Shown piece by piece: positions 29,034 through 38,521 of a stretch of DNA of 64,000 nucleotides. The stretch is from Polluticaenibacter yanchengensis (GTDB lineage Bacteria; Bacteroidota; Bacteroidia; Chitinophagales; Chitinophagaceae). The number at the start of each line of letters is the position of its first letter. Position 1 is the stretch's first letter. Where the stretch lies: NCBI GenBank assembly GCA_027854065.1, contig JAQGEF010000002.1, positions 1-64,000 of the forward strand. The letters are read 5' to 3'. Position numbers and translations under genes: made by a program. The notes below the pieces were generated by a model. The model was not told the DNA's origin, searched no databases, and saw nothing but the letters and a program-made list of their open reading frames with translations.

Positions 29034-31350
29034 TCAGATATTAAATGAACTTGATGAATTTACGGAACAGTTGCCTGAAAAAGTTATAGATAATGGGACC
29101 GCAATAGATGGCAATGAAGTAAAACTACCGGAAATAACATTTATTACATCTTACCCCCCACGTGAATGTGGCATTGCTACTTATTCCCAGGATTTAATAG
29201 AAGTACTCAACAATAAATTTAACCAATCATTTACTATAAAAATATGTGCATTGGAGTCAGAAAACGAAATTCACGATTATTTTGAAGAAATTAAATATAC
29301 GCTTAATGTTGATGAGCCAGGTGCATTTGCAAATATGGCAGAAACAATAAACCAAGATCCAGATATCAGTCTTGTTGTGATTCAGCATGAATTTGGTTTT
29401 TTCGAGAAAAGTAAAAAAGGGTTTCATCAATTTTTAGAGGTATTAGAAAAGCCGGTCATCACAGTATTTCATACAGTTTTGCCAAATCCCAATAGTATAC
29501 TAAAAACAGATATTCAGGTTATCTCAAATCTATCAAAAGGTGTGATAGTAATGACTAATAATTCTTCAAAAATATTGACGGAGGATTATGATATACCAAT
29601 AGATAAAATTAAGGTTATACCGCATGGGACACATCTGGTACTACGGGCGGATAAAACAACTTTAAAAGAAAAATATAAATTGACAGGTAGAAAAAAAATA
29701 CTATCTACTTTTGGATTGTTAAGTTCTGGTAAAAGTATTGAAACGACGTTGAATGCGCTACCAGCTATTATTAAAGAAAACCCTGATGTACTGTTCCTGA
29801 TTATTGGAAAAACGCATCCTTCCGTGGTAAAGCAAGATGGTGAAATATATAGGGAAATGCTTTTGGCAAAAATTACTGAATTGAAAATTCAGAATCACGT
29901 GCATTTTGTAAATAAGTTTTTACCGCTTCATGAACTGTTGGAATACTTACAGCTTACTGATGTTTATTTATTCACCTCGAAAGATCCGCTTCAGGCTGTT
30001 AGTGGAACATTTTCTTATGCTATTAGCAGCGGTTGTCCTGTTATATCTACCCCTATTCCTCATGCGCGTGAAGTACTAAGTAATGAGGCCGGTATTATCA
30101 TTGATTTTGACGATGATTCTCAATTGGCACAGTCTGTTTTGAATTTGCTGGAGGATGAAGAACTGAGGAGGAATATCAGTTCAAATGGATTACATAAAAT
30201 GGCATCTACAGCATGGGAAAATGCAGCTGTTGCTCATGCCGTTTTGTTTGAAACAATGAGTGAAATTCAAATTTCATTGCAGTATAACATTCCTCCTATA
30301 AACCTTAAGCATTTTAAGGAAATGACAACAGACTTTGCAATGTTACAATTTTCTAAAATGGATCAACCAGATATAGAATCCGGTTATACATTAGATGATA
30401 ATGCACGGGCTATGATAGCGATGTGCCAGTATCTTGATTGTACAAAGGACCAGACTTCTATAGTGTATATAGAGCGTTATTTGAATTTTATCAGGTATTG
30501 TATTCAAAATAATGGTTTCTTTCTTAATTATGTTGACAAAGAAGGTTCTTTCACCGAACAAAACTATTCGACCAACCTCGAAGACTCTAATGGAAGGGCC
30601 ATCTGGGCTTTGGGATATTTGATTTCATTAAATAAGAGGTTGCCTGATTACTTAGTAAACGAAGCATTATCTATAATGGCAAATGCCAGTCAGAATGTAA
30701 AAAATATGTATTCTTCGAGGGCTATGGCATTTACTATAAAAGGCTTGTATTATCAATACACAGTGAAAAAGTCGGAGTCAGACAGATCTTTAGTAGTAGA
30801 ATTAGCGGACAGGTTAGTCCAGATGTACAGGCATGAATCAGATGATAATTGGCATTGGTTTGAAAGTTATCTTACTTATGCAAATAGCACATTACCAGAA
30901 GCAATGCTATGTGCGTGGTCAGTTACTGGAGACCAGGTTTATAAGGAAGTTGCAAGAAAGACATTTAAGTTTCTTTTAGGAAAGACTTTTGGAAAAAATG
31001 GAATCAATGTCATATCTAATAAACAATGGCTGTATAGGAAGGTTGATTTGTTTCCGATACCAATTGGAGGGGAGCAACCTATTGATGTTGCATATACGGT
31101 TCTGGCATTACGAAAATTTTATGAAGTATTTAAAGATGATCAATACTTAATTAAGATGAAAATAGCTTTTGATTGGTTCCTAGGGAAAAACCATTTAAAA
31201 CAAATTATTTACAATCCATGTACAGGTGGTTGTTATGATGGGTTAGAGGATAATTATGTCAATCTTAATCAGGGTGCGGAATCAACTGTAAGCTACCTGA
31301 TGGCAAGATTGACAGTAGACAAATACTTTAATATAAAGAAAATTTCATAA
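29023..31350 (+). CDS. two-domain protein: GT4-like glycosyltransferase plus C-terminal helical barrel
   Basis: This 775-residue protein has an N-terminal GT-B fold (~33-415): SYPPRECGIATYSQDL at ~43, VIQHEFGFF, KIKVIPHGTH, the LSTFGLLSSGKSIETTLNALP donor-domain start and SSGCPVISTPIPHAREVL as the GT4 nucleotide-sugar site. The C-terminal ~350 residues (DNARAMIAMCQYLDCT, DSNGRAIWALGYL, WFESYLTYANSTLPEAML) look like an alpha/alpha barrel as found in glycosidases acting on mannans. Making and trimming functions thus sit in one polypeptide. It overlaps GH130 by 11 bp. The sugar is unknown, mannose likely. Confidence 0.82.
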   Translation: MKNNQILNELDEFTEQLPEKVIDNGTAIDGNEVKLPEITFITSYPPRECGIATYSQDLIEVLNNKFNQSFTIKICALESENEIHDYFEEIKYTLNVDEPGAFANMAETINQDPDISLVVIQHEFGFFEKSKKGFHQFLEVLEKPVITVFHTVLPNPNSILKTDIQVISNLSKGVIVMTNNSSKILTEDYDIPIDKIKVIPHGTHLVLRADKTTLKEKYKLTGRKKILSTFGLLSSGKSIETTLNALPAIIKENPDVLFLIIGKTHPSVVKQDGEIYREMLLAKITELKIQNHVHFVNKFLPLHELLEYLQLTDVYLFTSKDPLQAVSGTFSYAISSGCPVISTPIPHAREVLSNEAGIIIDFDDDSQLAQSVLNLLEDEELRRNISSNGLHKMASTAWENAAVAHAVLFETMSEIQISLQYNIPPINLKHFKEMTTDFAMLQFSKMDQPDIESGYTLDDNARAMIAMCQYLDCTKDQTSIVYIERYLNFIRYCIQNNGFFLNYVDKEGSFTEQNYSTNLEDSNGRAIWALGYLISLNKRLPDYLVNEALSIMANASQNVKNMYSSRAMAFTIKGLYYQYTVKKSESDRSLVVELADRLVQMYRHESDDNWHWFESYLTYANSTLPEAMLCAWSVTGDQVYKEVARKTFKFLLGKTFGKNGINVISNKQWLYRKVDLFPIPIGGEQPIDVAYTVLALRKFYEVFKDDQYLIKMKIAFDWFLGKNHLKQIIYNPCTGGCYDGLEDNYVNLNQGAESTVSYLMARLTVDKYFNIKKIS

Positions 31351-31373
31351 ACATTAATATTATATAATCAATA

Positions 31374-31607
31374 TTATAGAAATAAGAACTTGTGTTTTAG
31401 CCAATCCGTTTCCGAAATGTCACAAACGTAAAATACGCAAATTGTTTCATTTGATTTATTTAGCAATATACTTTCTGCTCCAAATTCACGTTCAAAAATA
31501 TTTATTGCTGCTATGTCTGCCATAAAACTAAAGGTCTTTTCAAATTTATGATCATCTCCCTCTATGATTAAGTTAGCAGGTTTTGAGAGTAAATTATTTC
31601 CAAACAA
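31374..31607 (-). CDS. hypothetical small protein
   Basis: This 77-residue protein has an acidic middle and no signal or membrane segment. It lies downstream of the truncated SGNH gene on the same strand. I do not recognise it. It could be a gene fragment. Confidence 0.3.
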   Translation of the reverse strand: MFGNNLLSKPANLIIEGDDHKFEKTFSFMADIAAINIFEREFGAESILLNKSNETICVFYVCDISETDWLKHKFLFL

Positions 31608-31694
31608 ATTATAAGAATGAATCTGCCTGAAAGTTTAGGGATATACTGACAATTTTGTTAGAGAAAAATTGGTTGCCCTGGATTGTCGTCCTTG

Positions 31695-32222
31695 TTAAAA
31701 GATTAATGGATTGACAAGGCGTTTAATACGTAATTGGGCATCGATTAAAGAAAAGTATGTTACAATCTCAGTATATAACATTTGTGTAACATCTAATTCA
31801 AATGATCTAACAGGGGTCTCGACAAACTTGGCTGCGTCATTGATGCCAATTAGAATACTTAATAAGTCAGGATGTAAATCAAGGCAATCTGTTTGACAGC
31901 GGCTTTGTAGTTGGATAATCGTGTTTCCGCTAATGCCTCTGTTATAAAACACCAAATCATTAGACGGGAAATCTGCGCCCCAACGACTTGCAATTGAAAA
32001 GGCATATCCATGACCCATTATATGATTCGGATCGTTATTTCTCCCGCGTTTCCCGTCAGTGATTGAGTCTCCTTGAAATAAAATGGTCATGCCATTTATT
32101 TGTTCTGGTAAATAAGTGTACAGTGCATCGTTCGCTTTAACTAATCCAAGCGGTACGCTACCAGCAACTACTGCCATAGTTGTTGAGCGAAGGAATGAAC
32201 GTCGAGATGAGTGTCGTTTCAT
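31695..32222 (-). pseudogene. SGNH/GDSL hydrolase, truncated
   Basis: The gene starts with a Tat-type signal (SRRSFLRST), then GDSITDG (block I, catalytic Ser), NRGISGN (block II/III) and IGINDAAKF (block III, Asn). The family block V with the catalytic Asp and His is missing. After ~140 residues the sequence turns into an unrelated tail and stops at 175, whereas relatives are about 240. It is therefore probably inactive. A deletion or old insertion seems to have removed the 3' end. Confidence 0.7.
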
Positions 32223-32403
32223 TTGAAGTAATGTTTTACAAGGCTGAAATTTGCAATATACATTGCAATTTCAAATATGACAAGGGATGGTCAAATTTAT
32301 GGTCGGCAATTGCAGGATTGAAGAAAGGGTTGCTGATTCGTTCTGGAGTCAATTCCTTACTGTTTTTGTATTTTTACCAGCATAAAAGAAAAAATAACGA
32401 ATA

Positions 32404-33405
32404 ATGAAAGCAATTGTATTAAATGAGTTTGGAGGCGTTGAAAATTTTGAAGAAAAAGAGGTTGACCATCCTTTTGTGAAAGATAAAGAAGTGTTGATTA
32501 GAATCAAGGCAACAGCTTTTAATCCGATAGATTACCAAATGCGCAGAGGTGCGGCAGAAAGCAAGCTACTAAAATCAAATATTTTGGGCAGAGAATTATC
32601 GGGAGAAATTATAAAAACGGGAGATAAGGTTAGTGGTTTTAACATTGAAGATAAAGTAACAGCTTACGTAGGGAGCTTGGCGTCAAACGGTACTTATGCA
32701 GAATTAATATCTGTTCCTCAAGATCTTTTAGCCATAAATCCAAAGGGATTATCCTTTGAAGAAGCAACTGCCATACCAATGGTAGGAATGACTGCCCTAC
32801 AATGTTTTAAAAGAGTGAAAATTCCCGAAAACAAAAAAATATTTATAGCTGGCGGTGCGGGTGGCGTTGGCACTATCCTGATTAAATTACTTTTGGCTAA
32901 CGGAAATTCTCAAATTTATACTACTGCGGGAAATTCAGAAAGTATTAACCACTTGATAGCATTAGGTTTAAACAATGAAAACATCATTAATTATAATGAA
33001 TATGACGTTTGTTCTGTTTTGGAAGAGAGCGATTTCGATTATGTTTTTGATTTGGTAGGAGGTAAAATGTCGGACGATTGTGCAAAATTAGTATCTGTTT
33101 ACGGGACCTATGTGGATGTTACATTTTTAGCTACCGAAACAGCCAAAGAACTGTTGTTTGATAAAGCTACACAAATTATAAACATTGCAAACTATGCCCA
33201 ATCATTCATTAAAGGCGAAGACAAGTTGAGTTACTACGGTAAAGCATTAAAAGAGCTATTCAATAGAATTGAAATAGGAGAAATTACCCCTACAAGCATA
33301 AGGCTTATAGGTAGTTTGAATGTAGAAACAGTAAAGAAAGCCCATCTGCTTATGGAAGAAAATAAAACATTTGGAAAAAAATTGGTGATGAGCATTGAAG
33401 GGTAG
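32404..33405 (+). CDS. zinc-independent alcohol dehydrogenase / quinone oxidoreductase (MDR family)
   Basis: This 333-residue protein follows the medium-chain reductase pattern: VLIRIKATAFNPIDYQMRRG, LGRELSGEIIKTGDKVSGF, TYAELISVP, then the Rossmann region with AGGAGGVGT. No structural-zinc cysteines are seen, so it is of the quinone-oxidoreductase type and should use NADPH. It lies next to the HxlR-controlled oxidoreductases but ends facing the HxlR gene. The substrate is unknown. Confidence 0.85.
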   Translation: MKAIVLNEFGGVENFEEKEVDHPFVKDKEVLIRIKATAFNPIDYQMRRGAAESKLLKSNILGRELSGEIIKTGDKVSGFNIEDKVTAYVGSLASNGTYAELISVPQDLLAINPKGLSFEEATAIPMVGMTALQCFKRVKIPENKKIFIAGGAGGVGTILIKLLLANGNSQIYTTAGNSESINHLIALGLNNENIINYNEYDVCSVLEESDFDYVFDLVGGKMSDDCAKLVSVYGTYVDVTFLATETAKELLFDKATQIINIANYAQSFIKGEDKLSYYGKALKELFNRIEIGEITPTSIRLIGSLNVETVKKAHLLMEENKTFGKKLVMSIEG

Positions 33406-33445
33406 TTCTATGCCATTATTCATCGCGCAAAATCTTTGTTCGTAG

Positions 33446-33475
33446 CAGGTTATTCTTTTAACAAAGAATAACCTG
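33446..33475. terminator. hairpin between convergent genes
   Basis: A perfect 13-bp stem (33446-33458 with 33463-33475) has a 4-nt TAAC loop. It lies after the MDR gene (+) and 140 bp beyond the end of the HxlR gene (-). There is no long T-run, so a terminator role is only likely. Confidence 0.5.
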
Positions 33476-33616
33476 TCGGTTATAAGTTTAAGATATCGTA
33501 TTGTCACTTTTGTCTTCCGTTTTCAGAATTTAAATTGCTTCCATGATTTTAAGTGAAGCAATATTTTGGGGAAATGTTTCCTGCACCTCAAAATAAGGTA
33601 TTTAAATATATATTAG

Positions 33617-33964
33617 CTACTTCTTAAATATTTCTTCCCGATGTTTTATTCCCCATTCTTTTAGCGCATCAATTATCGGCGTTAAAGTATTTGCATAAGG
33701 AGTCCATTTATAAGTAATTTTTACCGGATAATCATTCGTAACAATTCGTTCAATTAATTTTTGCTGTTCCAATTCTTTTAATTCTTTTGCCATCGCTTTG
33801 GGGGTGATACCAGGAATACTTTCCTCAATATCTGTAAATCTTTCATTGCCCACACCCACAGATATGATAATGGGTAATTTCCATTTTCCATTAATCACGT
33901 CCAACGTATCACGCACCGGTTTTACACTGTCTAAGCAAGATAAATAAGTTTTTTTTGTGGCCAT
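33617..33964 (-). CDS. HxlR-family transcriptional regulator
   Basis: This 115-residue winged-helix protein has the HxlR layout: a Cys near the N-terminus (SCLDSVKPVRDTLDVINGKWKLPII), RFTDIEESIPGITPKAMAKELKELEQQKLIERI and the wing YPVKITYKWTPYANTL. The Cys 10 at the start may sense oxidants or electrophiles, as in known family members. It is divergent from the LLM monooxygenase gene, with an inverted repeat between them, so it probably controls both. Confidence 0.88.
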   Translation of the reverse strand: MATKKTYLSCLDSVKPVRDTLDVINGKWKLPIIISVGVGNERFTDIEESIPGITPKAMAKELKELEQQKLIERIVTNDYPVKITYKWTPYANTLTPIIDALKEWGIKHREEIFKK

Positions 33965-33991
33965 ATTAAATTCATTTTTTACAAAAAAGCA

Positions 33992-34024
33992 CTTTCCTTT
34001 TGGAAACTGCTATACAAAGGAAAG
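33992..34024. promoter_or_regulatory. inverted repeat in the hxlR / LLM intergenic region, operator candidate
   Basis: The 9-bp arms CTTTCCTTT (33992-34000) and AAAGGAAAG (34016-34024) match perfectly with a 15-nt spacer. HxlR dimers bind such repeats between divergent promoters. It lies 28 bp upstream of the regulator start and 46 bp before the LLM start. Confidence 0.6.
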
Positions 34025-34070
34025 TAAATTAAATTTAATTTTGCAAACCAATTCATTGGAAATTAAAAAA

Positions 34071-35377
34071 ATGATCATCGGTCTCCACCTCGGAAACGGC
34101 TATGGTTCTCAACCTGGAGCTTGGCGTTTTCCGGGAGTTGAACCTGAAAATTATACGAGTTTTGATGCACGTGTAAAACAAGCCCAAGCTGCAGAACGTG
34201 GAAAATTTCAATTTGTGTTTTTGCCTGATGGTCCTGGTGCGATTATGTCGGATATTGAAACGGAATCTCCAGGATTTAATCTTGATGTAATGATGACTTT
34301 AGCCGCTGTTGCTAGAGAAACCGGGCATATTGGTTTGGTCGCAACGGGATCTACTACTTTTAATGAACCTTTTAATTTGGCGAGACAGTTTAAAGCATTG
34401 GATATTATGAGCCACGGTCGTGTTGGTTGGAATGCGATTACATCTAGCGGCGAAGATGTTGCGGCCAATTACGGCAAGAAAATTCCTTCAAGCGAAGACC
34501 GTTATGGGCGTGCTCACGAAGTCGTTCAGCTCGTTCAGTCACTTTGGGGAAGTTGGGGAAAAAATGCGTGGATTCATAATCAGGAAACTGGACAGTTTGC
34601 AAAAAAGAAGAGATTGTACCCATTAATTTACAAGGAAAATTCGTGGGTTCCAGAGGACCACTTTACATTCCGCCATCGGAACAAGGTCAACCCGTCATTT
34701 TTCATGCTGGAGGAAGTCCGAATGCACACGAATTAGCAGGACGTTTTGCCAATGTGGTTATTGGTGCAGCATTTACGATTGAAGATGCCCGTGCTCAACG
34801 CAATGCCTTCAGAGAATCAGCAAAAAGTTTCGGTCGTAAGCCTGATGAAATCAAATATATACCTGGTTTGATGACTACGATTGCGAAAGACAGACGTGCG
34901 GCTCTCGACCGTCGCATTCAGTTAACAGAACATCAATTTCCTCAAAGAATTGGCTATCTGCAACAAATGTTGGGTATTCCGTTAGATCCTTCTGATTTGG
35001 ACAAACCGATTTCAAAATCATTGCTGGAAAATGCTCGTCTGTCCCGCTACGATCCTCGTTCTGCAAACGCTTTAAAAATTGCAAAAGAAGGTTGGAGCCT
35101 TCGCGATATTTTGGCGCACGGTGTCATCGATTATCATCCTGTCATTGTCGGTCCTGGCGTAGAAGCAGCCGACCATATGCAGTCTTGGTTTGAAGCAGGT
35201 GCTGCAGATGGTTTTTGGGTTTCACCAGATGTAAATGCGGATGGAATTGATGCGTTTGTGAACGAGGTTGTTCCTGTCTTACAAGAAAGAGGGCTTTTCC
35301 ACAAAGAGTATGAAGGGAATACTTTACGTGAACATGTTGGAGCACCAGAGCAATACGGAATAGATCCCAGAGTTTAA
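34071..35377 (+). pseudogene. LLM-class flavin monooxygenase (NtaA/SnaA type), frameshifted
   Basis: Two adjacent frames together give one full-length enzyme of ~435 residues of the NtaA/SnaA/DszA group, which uses FMNH2 to oxidise small organic substrates. The first part has GLHLGNGYGSQPGAWR, FLPDG, TGHIGLVATGSTTFNEPFNLARQ and GRVGWNAITSS. The second has GSRGPLYIPPSEQGQP, VIFHAGGSP, GPGVEAADHMQSWFEAGAADGF. The break is at a run of six A at 34601-34606: seven would restore the frame into KKEEIVPINL. One lost A explains it, so the gene is dead or there is a base-calling error. The start at 34071 fits the family; an earlier ATG does not. Confidence 0.85.
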
Positions 35378-35412
35378 ATCGAAAAAATAATCATCAATAA
35401 AATTTACATAAA

Positions 35413-36093
35413 ATGGAAATAGGAATAATTGGTTCCGGTAATATTGGAAATGCACTTGCCGGATATTTAACAGTATTGGGGCATCAGGTATCTATCTCCA
35501 ACTCTCGTGGACCAGAGACATTGGGAGAAATCGCAGCAAAAACAGGTGCAAAAGCAACAACAGTAGAAAAGGCTGCAAGCGCAAAAGACATTGTTATCCT
35601 TGCCATTCCGCAAAAGGCAATGATAAGACTTCCCATTGAGGTATTATCTGCATCCAAAGCAATAGTTGTGGATGCCGGTAATTATTATCCATCCAGAGAC
35701 GGACAGATTGCAGAAATTGCAAATGGATCAACAGATAGTGAATGGGTAGCAAAAACAATCGGACATCCAATCATTAAAGCTTTTAATAATATTGTTGCTC
35801 CAAGTTTAGTATCGAAAGCAGTTCCTGCCGAAAGCCCAAACCGGATTGCTTTATCAGTTGCCGGTGATAATGCTGAACACAAACAGGTCGTAATGCAACT
35901 TATTGATAAAATCGGCTTCGATGCCATAGATGGGGGTTTACTTTCTGAATCGTGGAGACAACAGCCGGGCGAACCAGCCTATTGCCAGGATTTGAATAGA
36001 GAAACATTGAAATCTGCATTGCAACAAGCAGATTTCAACAAACGTGCTGCAAATCTTGCTGCCGCTGATGAAATGGCAAGACCATATTTGTAA
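35413..36093 (+). CDS. NADPH-dependent F420-reductase-like Rossmann protein
   Basis: This 226-residue protein starts with the nucleotide-binding GIIGSGNIGNALAG (~3-16) and NSRGPETL, with DAGNYYPSRDG and HPIIKAFNNIV in the middle and the terminal helical LNRETLKSALQQADF. This matches the F420_oxidored / pyrroline-reductase-like group; it probably binds NADPH and reduces a flavin or similar cofactor. It lies 35 bp after the monooxygenase and is probably co-transcribed, so it may have supplied reduced flavin. Confidence 0.8.
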   Translation: MEIGIIGSGNIGNALAGYLTVLGHQVSISNSRGPETLGEIAAKTGAKATTVEKAASAKDIVILAIPQKAMIRLPIEVLSASKAIVVDAGNYYPSRDGQIAEIANGSTDSEWVAKTIGHPIIKAFNNIVAPSLVSKAVPAESPNRIALSVAGDNAEHKQVVMQLIDKIGFDAIDGGLLSESWRQQPGEPAYCQDLNRETLKSALQQADFNKRAANLAAADEMARPYL

Positions 36094-36165
36094 AAAATAC
36101 GGACGGTTTAGGCGGTTGCTAAATTGTACATTTAGCGATAGCGTTTCTAAAAAAGAATGTTTAAT

Positions 36166-36197
36166 ACAGGTATTCCATTATTAAGTGGAACACCTGT
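36166..36197. terminator. hairpin between convergent genes
   Basis: The 12-bp arms 36166-36177 and 36186-36197 pair with one mismatch around an 8-nt loop, between the Rossmann gene (+) and rsgA (-). There is no T-run, so termination is only suggested. Confidence 0.4.
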
Positions 36198-36209
36198 AAT
36201 GAATAATGA

Positions 36210-37262
36210 TTAACGTCTTTTTATCCTCTTGGCCTCTTCTGAAATTTTAGCAAAGGATTTATCCCTTTTGCGTTTTTCATGTTCAGAAGTAGAAAAATAC
36301 CAGGATTCTTTTCGCAATTTTAGGTAACTATTGTACACTTCCGCTTCTAAAAGACCGTTGTTTACAGCTTCTTTAACTGCACAACCAGGTTCTTCTATAT
36401 GCTTACAATTCTCAAAACGACAGGATTGGTCAAAATCAGCAACATCGAATATATCTGCTAATACCTCTCCGTTGTCTGAAGCTAAACCAAATTCTCTAAC
36501 GCCCGGGGTATCTATTAAAATCCCACTCTGATCCATCAGCACCATTTCTCTTCGGGTTGAGGTATGTCGCCCTTTACCTGAGGATTTGCTTATGTCAGAG
36601 GTGGAGAATACTTTCCGTTGACATAGAGCGTTAATCAAAGAACTTTTTCCAACACCCGAAGATCCCACAAAAACAACCGATTGCCCCTGTCTGATAACTT
36701 TTCGCACAGGAAGTATTGTTTCAGGAGAGAGAATGCTTGTAAAAAATATCGGTATTTGACGGCCAATATGTTTCAGCGATTCATCTATTTGATGCTGGTT
36801 AAATTCCAAATCAGATTTAGTGAGGATCAATATCGGTTGAATATTTTCTTCCATTATCTGAACCATAAAACGTTCCGTTCGGCGAACGCTGAAATTGGCA
36901 TCAAGGCTTTGTACGATAAATGCAATGTCAACATGGGAGGCAATAGTCTGCCTTTCAGATAGTGTACCGCTCTTTCTTCGGTATAATGTATGTTTACGCG
37001 GTAAAATATCAACGATTATTCCTTTGTTATCGTCAAATGGTTGATATATAATCCAATCTCCTGTACACGGAAGCTCAAATGAAGACTTTCCATAAAGCAA
37101 ATTACCTGCTAGTTCGCACAACAATCTATCGCTCTCGGCAATGACTTCATAATTGGTTTTGTTTACTGCAGCAACACGGCCATGCAAAAGATGTTTATAT
37201 TGTGAAGTTTGTTTGAGTTGAAACAGACTATCGTTCCAACCATATAATGATAAGTTATTCAC
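36210..37262 (-). CDS. rsgA: RsgA-like ribosome small-subunit GTPase
   Basis: This 350-residue protein has an N-terminal OB fold and the circularly permuted GTPase order: G4 TKSD at 148-151, G1 GSSGVGKSS at 200-208, G3 DTPG at 251-254. The C-terminal zinc site follows with Cys281, Cys286, His288 and Cys294. It acts in late 30S maturation. In this accessory surrounding it may be a second copy, since bacteria usually have one rsgA in a housekeeping place; this cannot be tested here. Confidence 0.88.
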   Translation of the reverse strand: MNNLSLYGWNDSLFQLKQTSQYKHLLHGRVAAVNKTNYEVIAESDRLLCELAGNLLYGKSSFELPCTGDWIIYQPFDDNKGIIVDILPRKHTLYRRKSGTLSERQTIASHVDIAFIVQSLDANFSVRRTERFMVQIMEENIQPILILTKSDLEFNQHQIDESLKHIGRQIPIFFTSILSPETILPVRKVIRQGQSVVFVGSSGVGKSSLINALCQRKVFSTSDISKSSGKGRHTSTRREMVLMDQSGILIDTPGVREFGLASDNGEVLADIFDVADFDQSCRFENCKHIEEPGCAVKEAVNNGLLEAEVYNSYLKLRKESWYFSTSEHEKRKRDKSFAKISEEAKRIKRR

Positions 37263-37501
37263 TACTTTTATAATTAAAATGATGAAATAAAATTGCTTAA
37301 TTTTCTATCATCCGAATGGTTTGCTCCATACCAATCACCTTTGGTAATACGAAACTACCAAACCGATGATTTTAGAAACAAGACACCCGGAATCAGGCAA
37401 TCATTCCAATCGTCAAACTATAATATGTGAATAGTTGTCTTTGCATAAGACACAAAAATATAAAAAACTATTTTAATAATGCGATGTTAGCGGTTCGTTG
37501 C

Positions 37502-38188
37502 TTATTTATTATTAGTTATGAAGTGCCAAAAGCTAATTTTACGTCTTGTCGAAAAACCGAGCTTCTCATATAACTTTATTGCTCCAATATTTGTCTCTGC
37601 AACGTGCAAATATGGCATTTTGTTTTCGTTGAATATTTTATTACTTGCATAGGCTGTCAATTGTTTTGCGTAACCTTTTCCGGTGTGTTCAGGATGTGTC
37701 ACTACTGCACTTACTTCTGTATATTCTTTCATTTTCATACGTTCTCCTGTAACTGCGATTAGTGTGTCGTTTTTGTAGATTCCATAGTAGCTACCCAGTT
37801 CTGAGGTATTACTCATAAAATAGCCAGGCTGAACTAAATTAACAAGCTCAAATAAATCAGCCTTTTGCTTTGTCGTTTTAAGTTCAATTACCTGCTCATA
37901 TATTTCTATGTCTATAAATTTGTCGAGTAACATTTGATCACATACTAATTCCTTGTTTAGTTGTACCTTGTTACTGAAATTTGGTTTATCACCAACGACA
38001 TAGAAATTGTTGATCATCGAAGAATACTTGTCAATTCCGACTTCAATTGTACCTTGGTTTATAAAACCTCCAAAAGGACAATATTGTGGTTGATAAAACT
38101 TTGTGCTATTATTATAATCAATGGCAAAATCTTTGTGTACTTCAACCAAAGAATACCAAGTTGGATTATCTAATTTTTCTATTTCCAT
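37502..38188 (-). CDS. GNAT-family N-acetyltransferase
   Basis: This 228-residue protein has the GNAT acetyl-CoA core near its C-terminus: VSAVVTHPEHTGKGYAKQLTAYAS (Q/R-x-x-G-x-A/G loop), LHVAETNIGAIKLYEKLGFSTR. The first half is a variable domain that probably binds the acceptor. The acceptor is unknown. It stands alone, with A+T-rich gaps on both sides. Confidence 0.82.
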   Translation of the reverse strand: MEIEKLDNPTWYSLVEVHKDFAIDYNNSTKFYQPQYCPFGGFINQGTIEVGIDKYSSMINNFYVVGDKPNFSNKVQLNKELVCDQMLLDKFIDIEIYEQVIELKTTKQKADLFELVNLVQPGYFMSNTSELGSYYGIYKNDTLIAVTGERMKMKEYTEVSAVVTHPEHTGKGYAKQLTAYASNKIFNENKMPYLHVAETNIGAIKLYEKLGFSTRRKISFWHFITNNK

Positions 38189-38521
38189 TTTTTAATGCTC
38201 CAATTTTCTAATACAATGACCGCTAATTTGTATCGTTCATCGATAACAAATTTAGAAAAAAAACTTTTTACACATAAAATCAAAACCAGCAACAAAAATG
38301 CGACGTTCTTTTGCTTCTTTTCTTTGGTCGCTTATATGGTAAGAAAAGAAGTACTTCAAATACAAAAAGGGCTAACTGATTTAGCCCCGACAATTTGCTT
38401 ACAACCTGTTTGATAAAATGGCGAAGCATTACATTTTAATCAAAGTGGTTGTGCCAATAAATGCAAAAAGACTGTTCCGACCATCGGGAGGGAGTGTCTT
38501 TTTGCCGCCCGACCTTTCGGT
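38189..38521. other. intergenic stretch at the end of the PRTRC operon
   Basis: No supported gene. It lies between the start of the GNAT gene and the stop of the PRTRC ThiF gene. A short repeated GCAGTC-like element or att site is not apparent. Confidence 0.35.

Noticed and set aside
34643..35377. Independent monooxygenase-like gene starting at a GTG
   Set aside because: It is the second half of the frameshifted LLM monooxygenase; no start signal is seen here.
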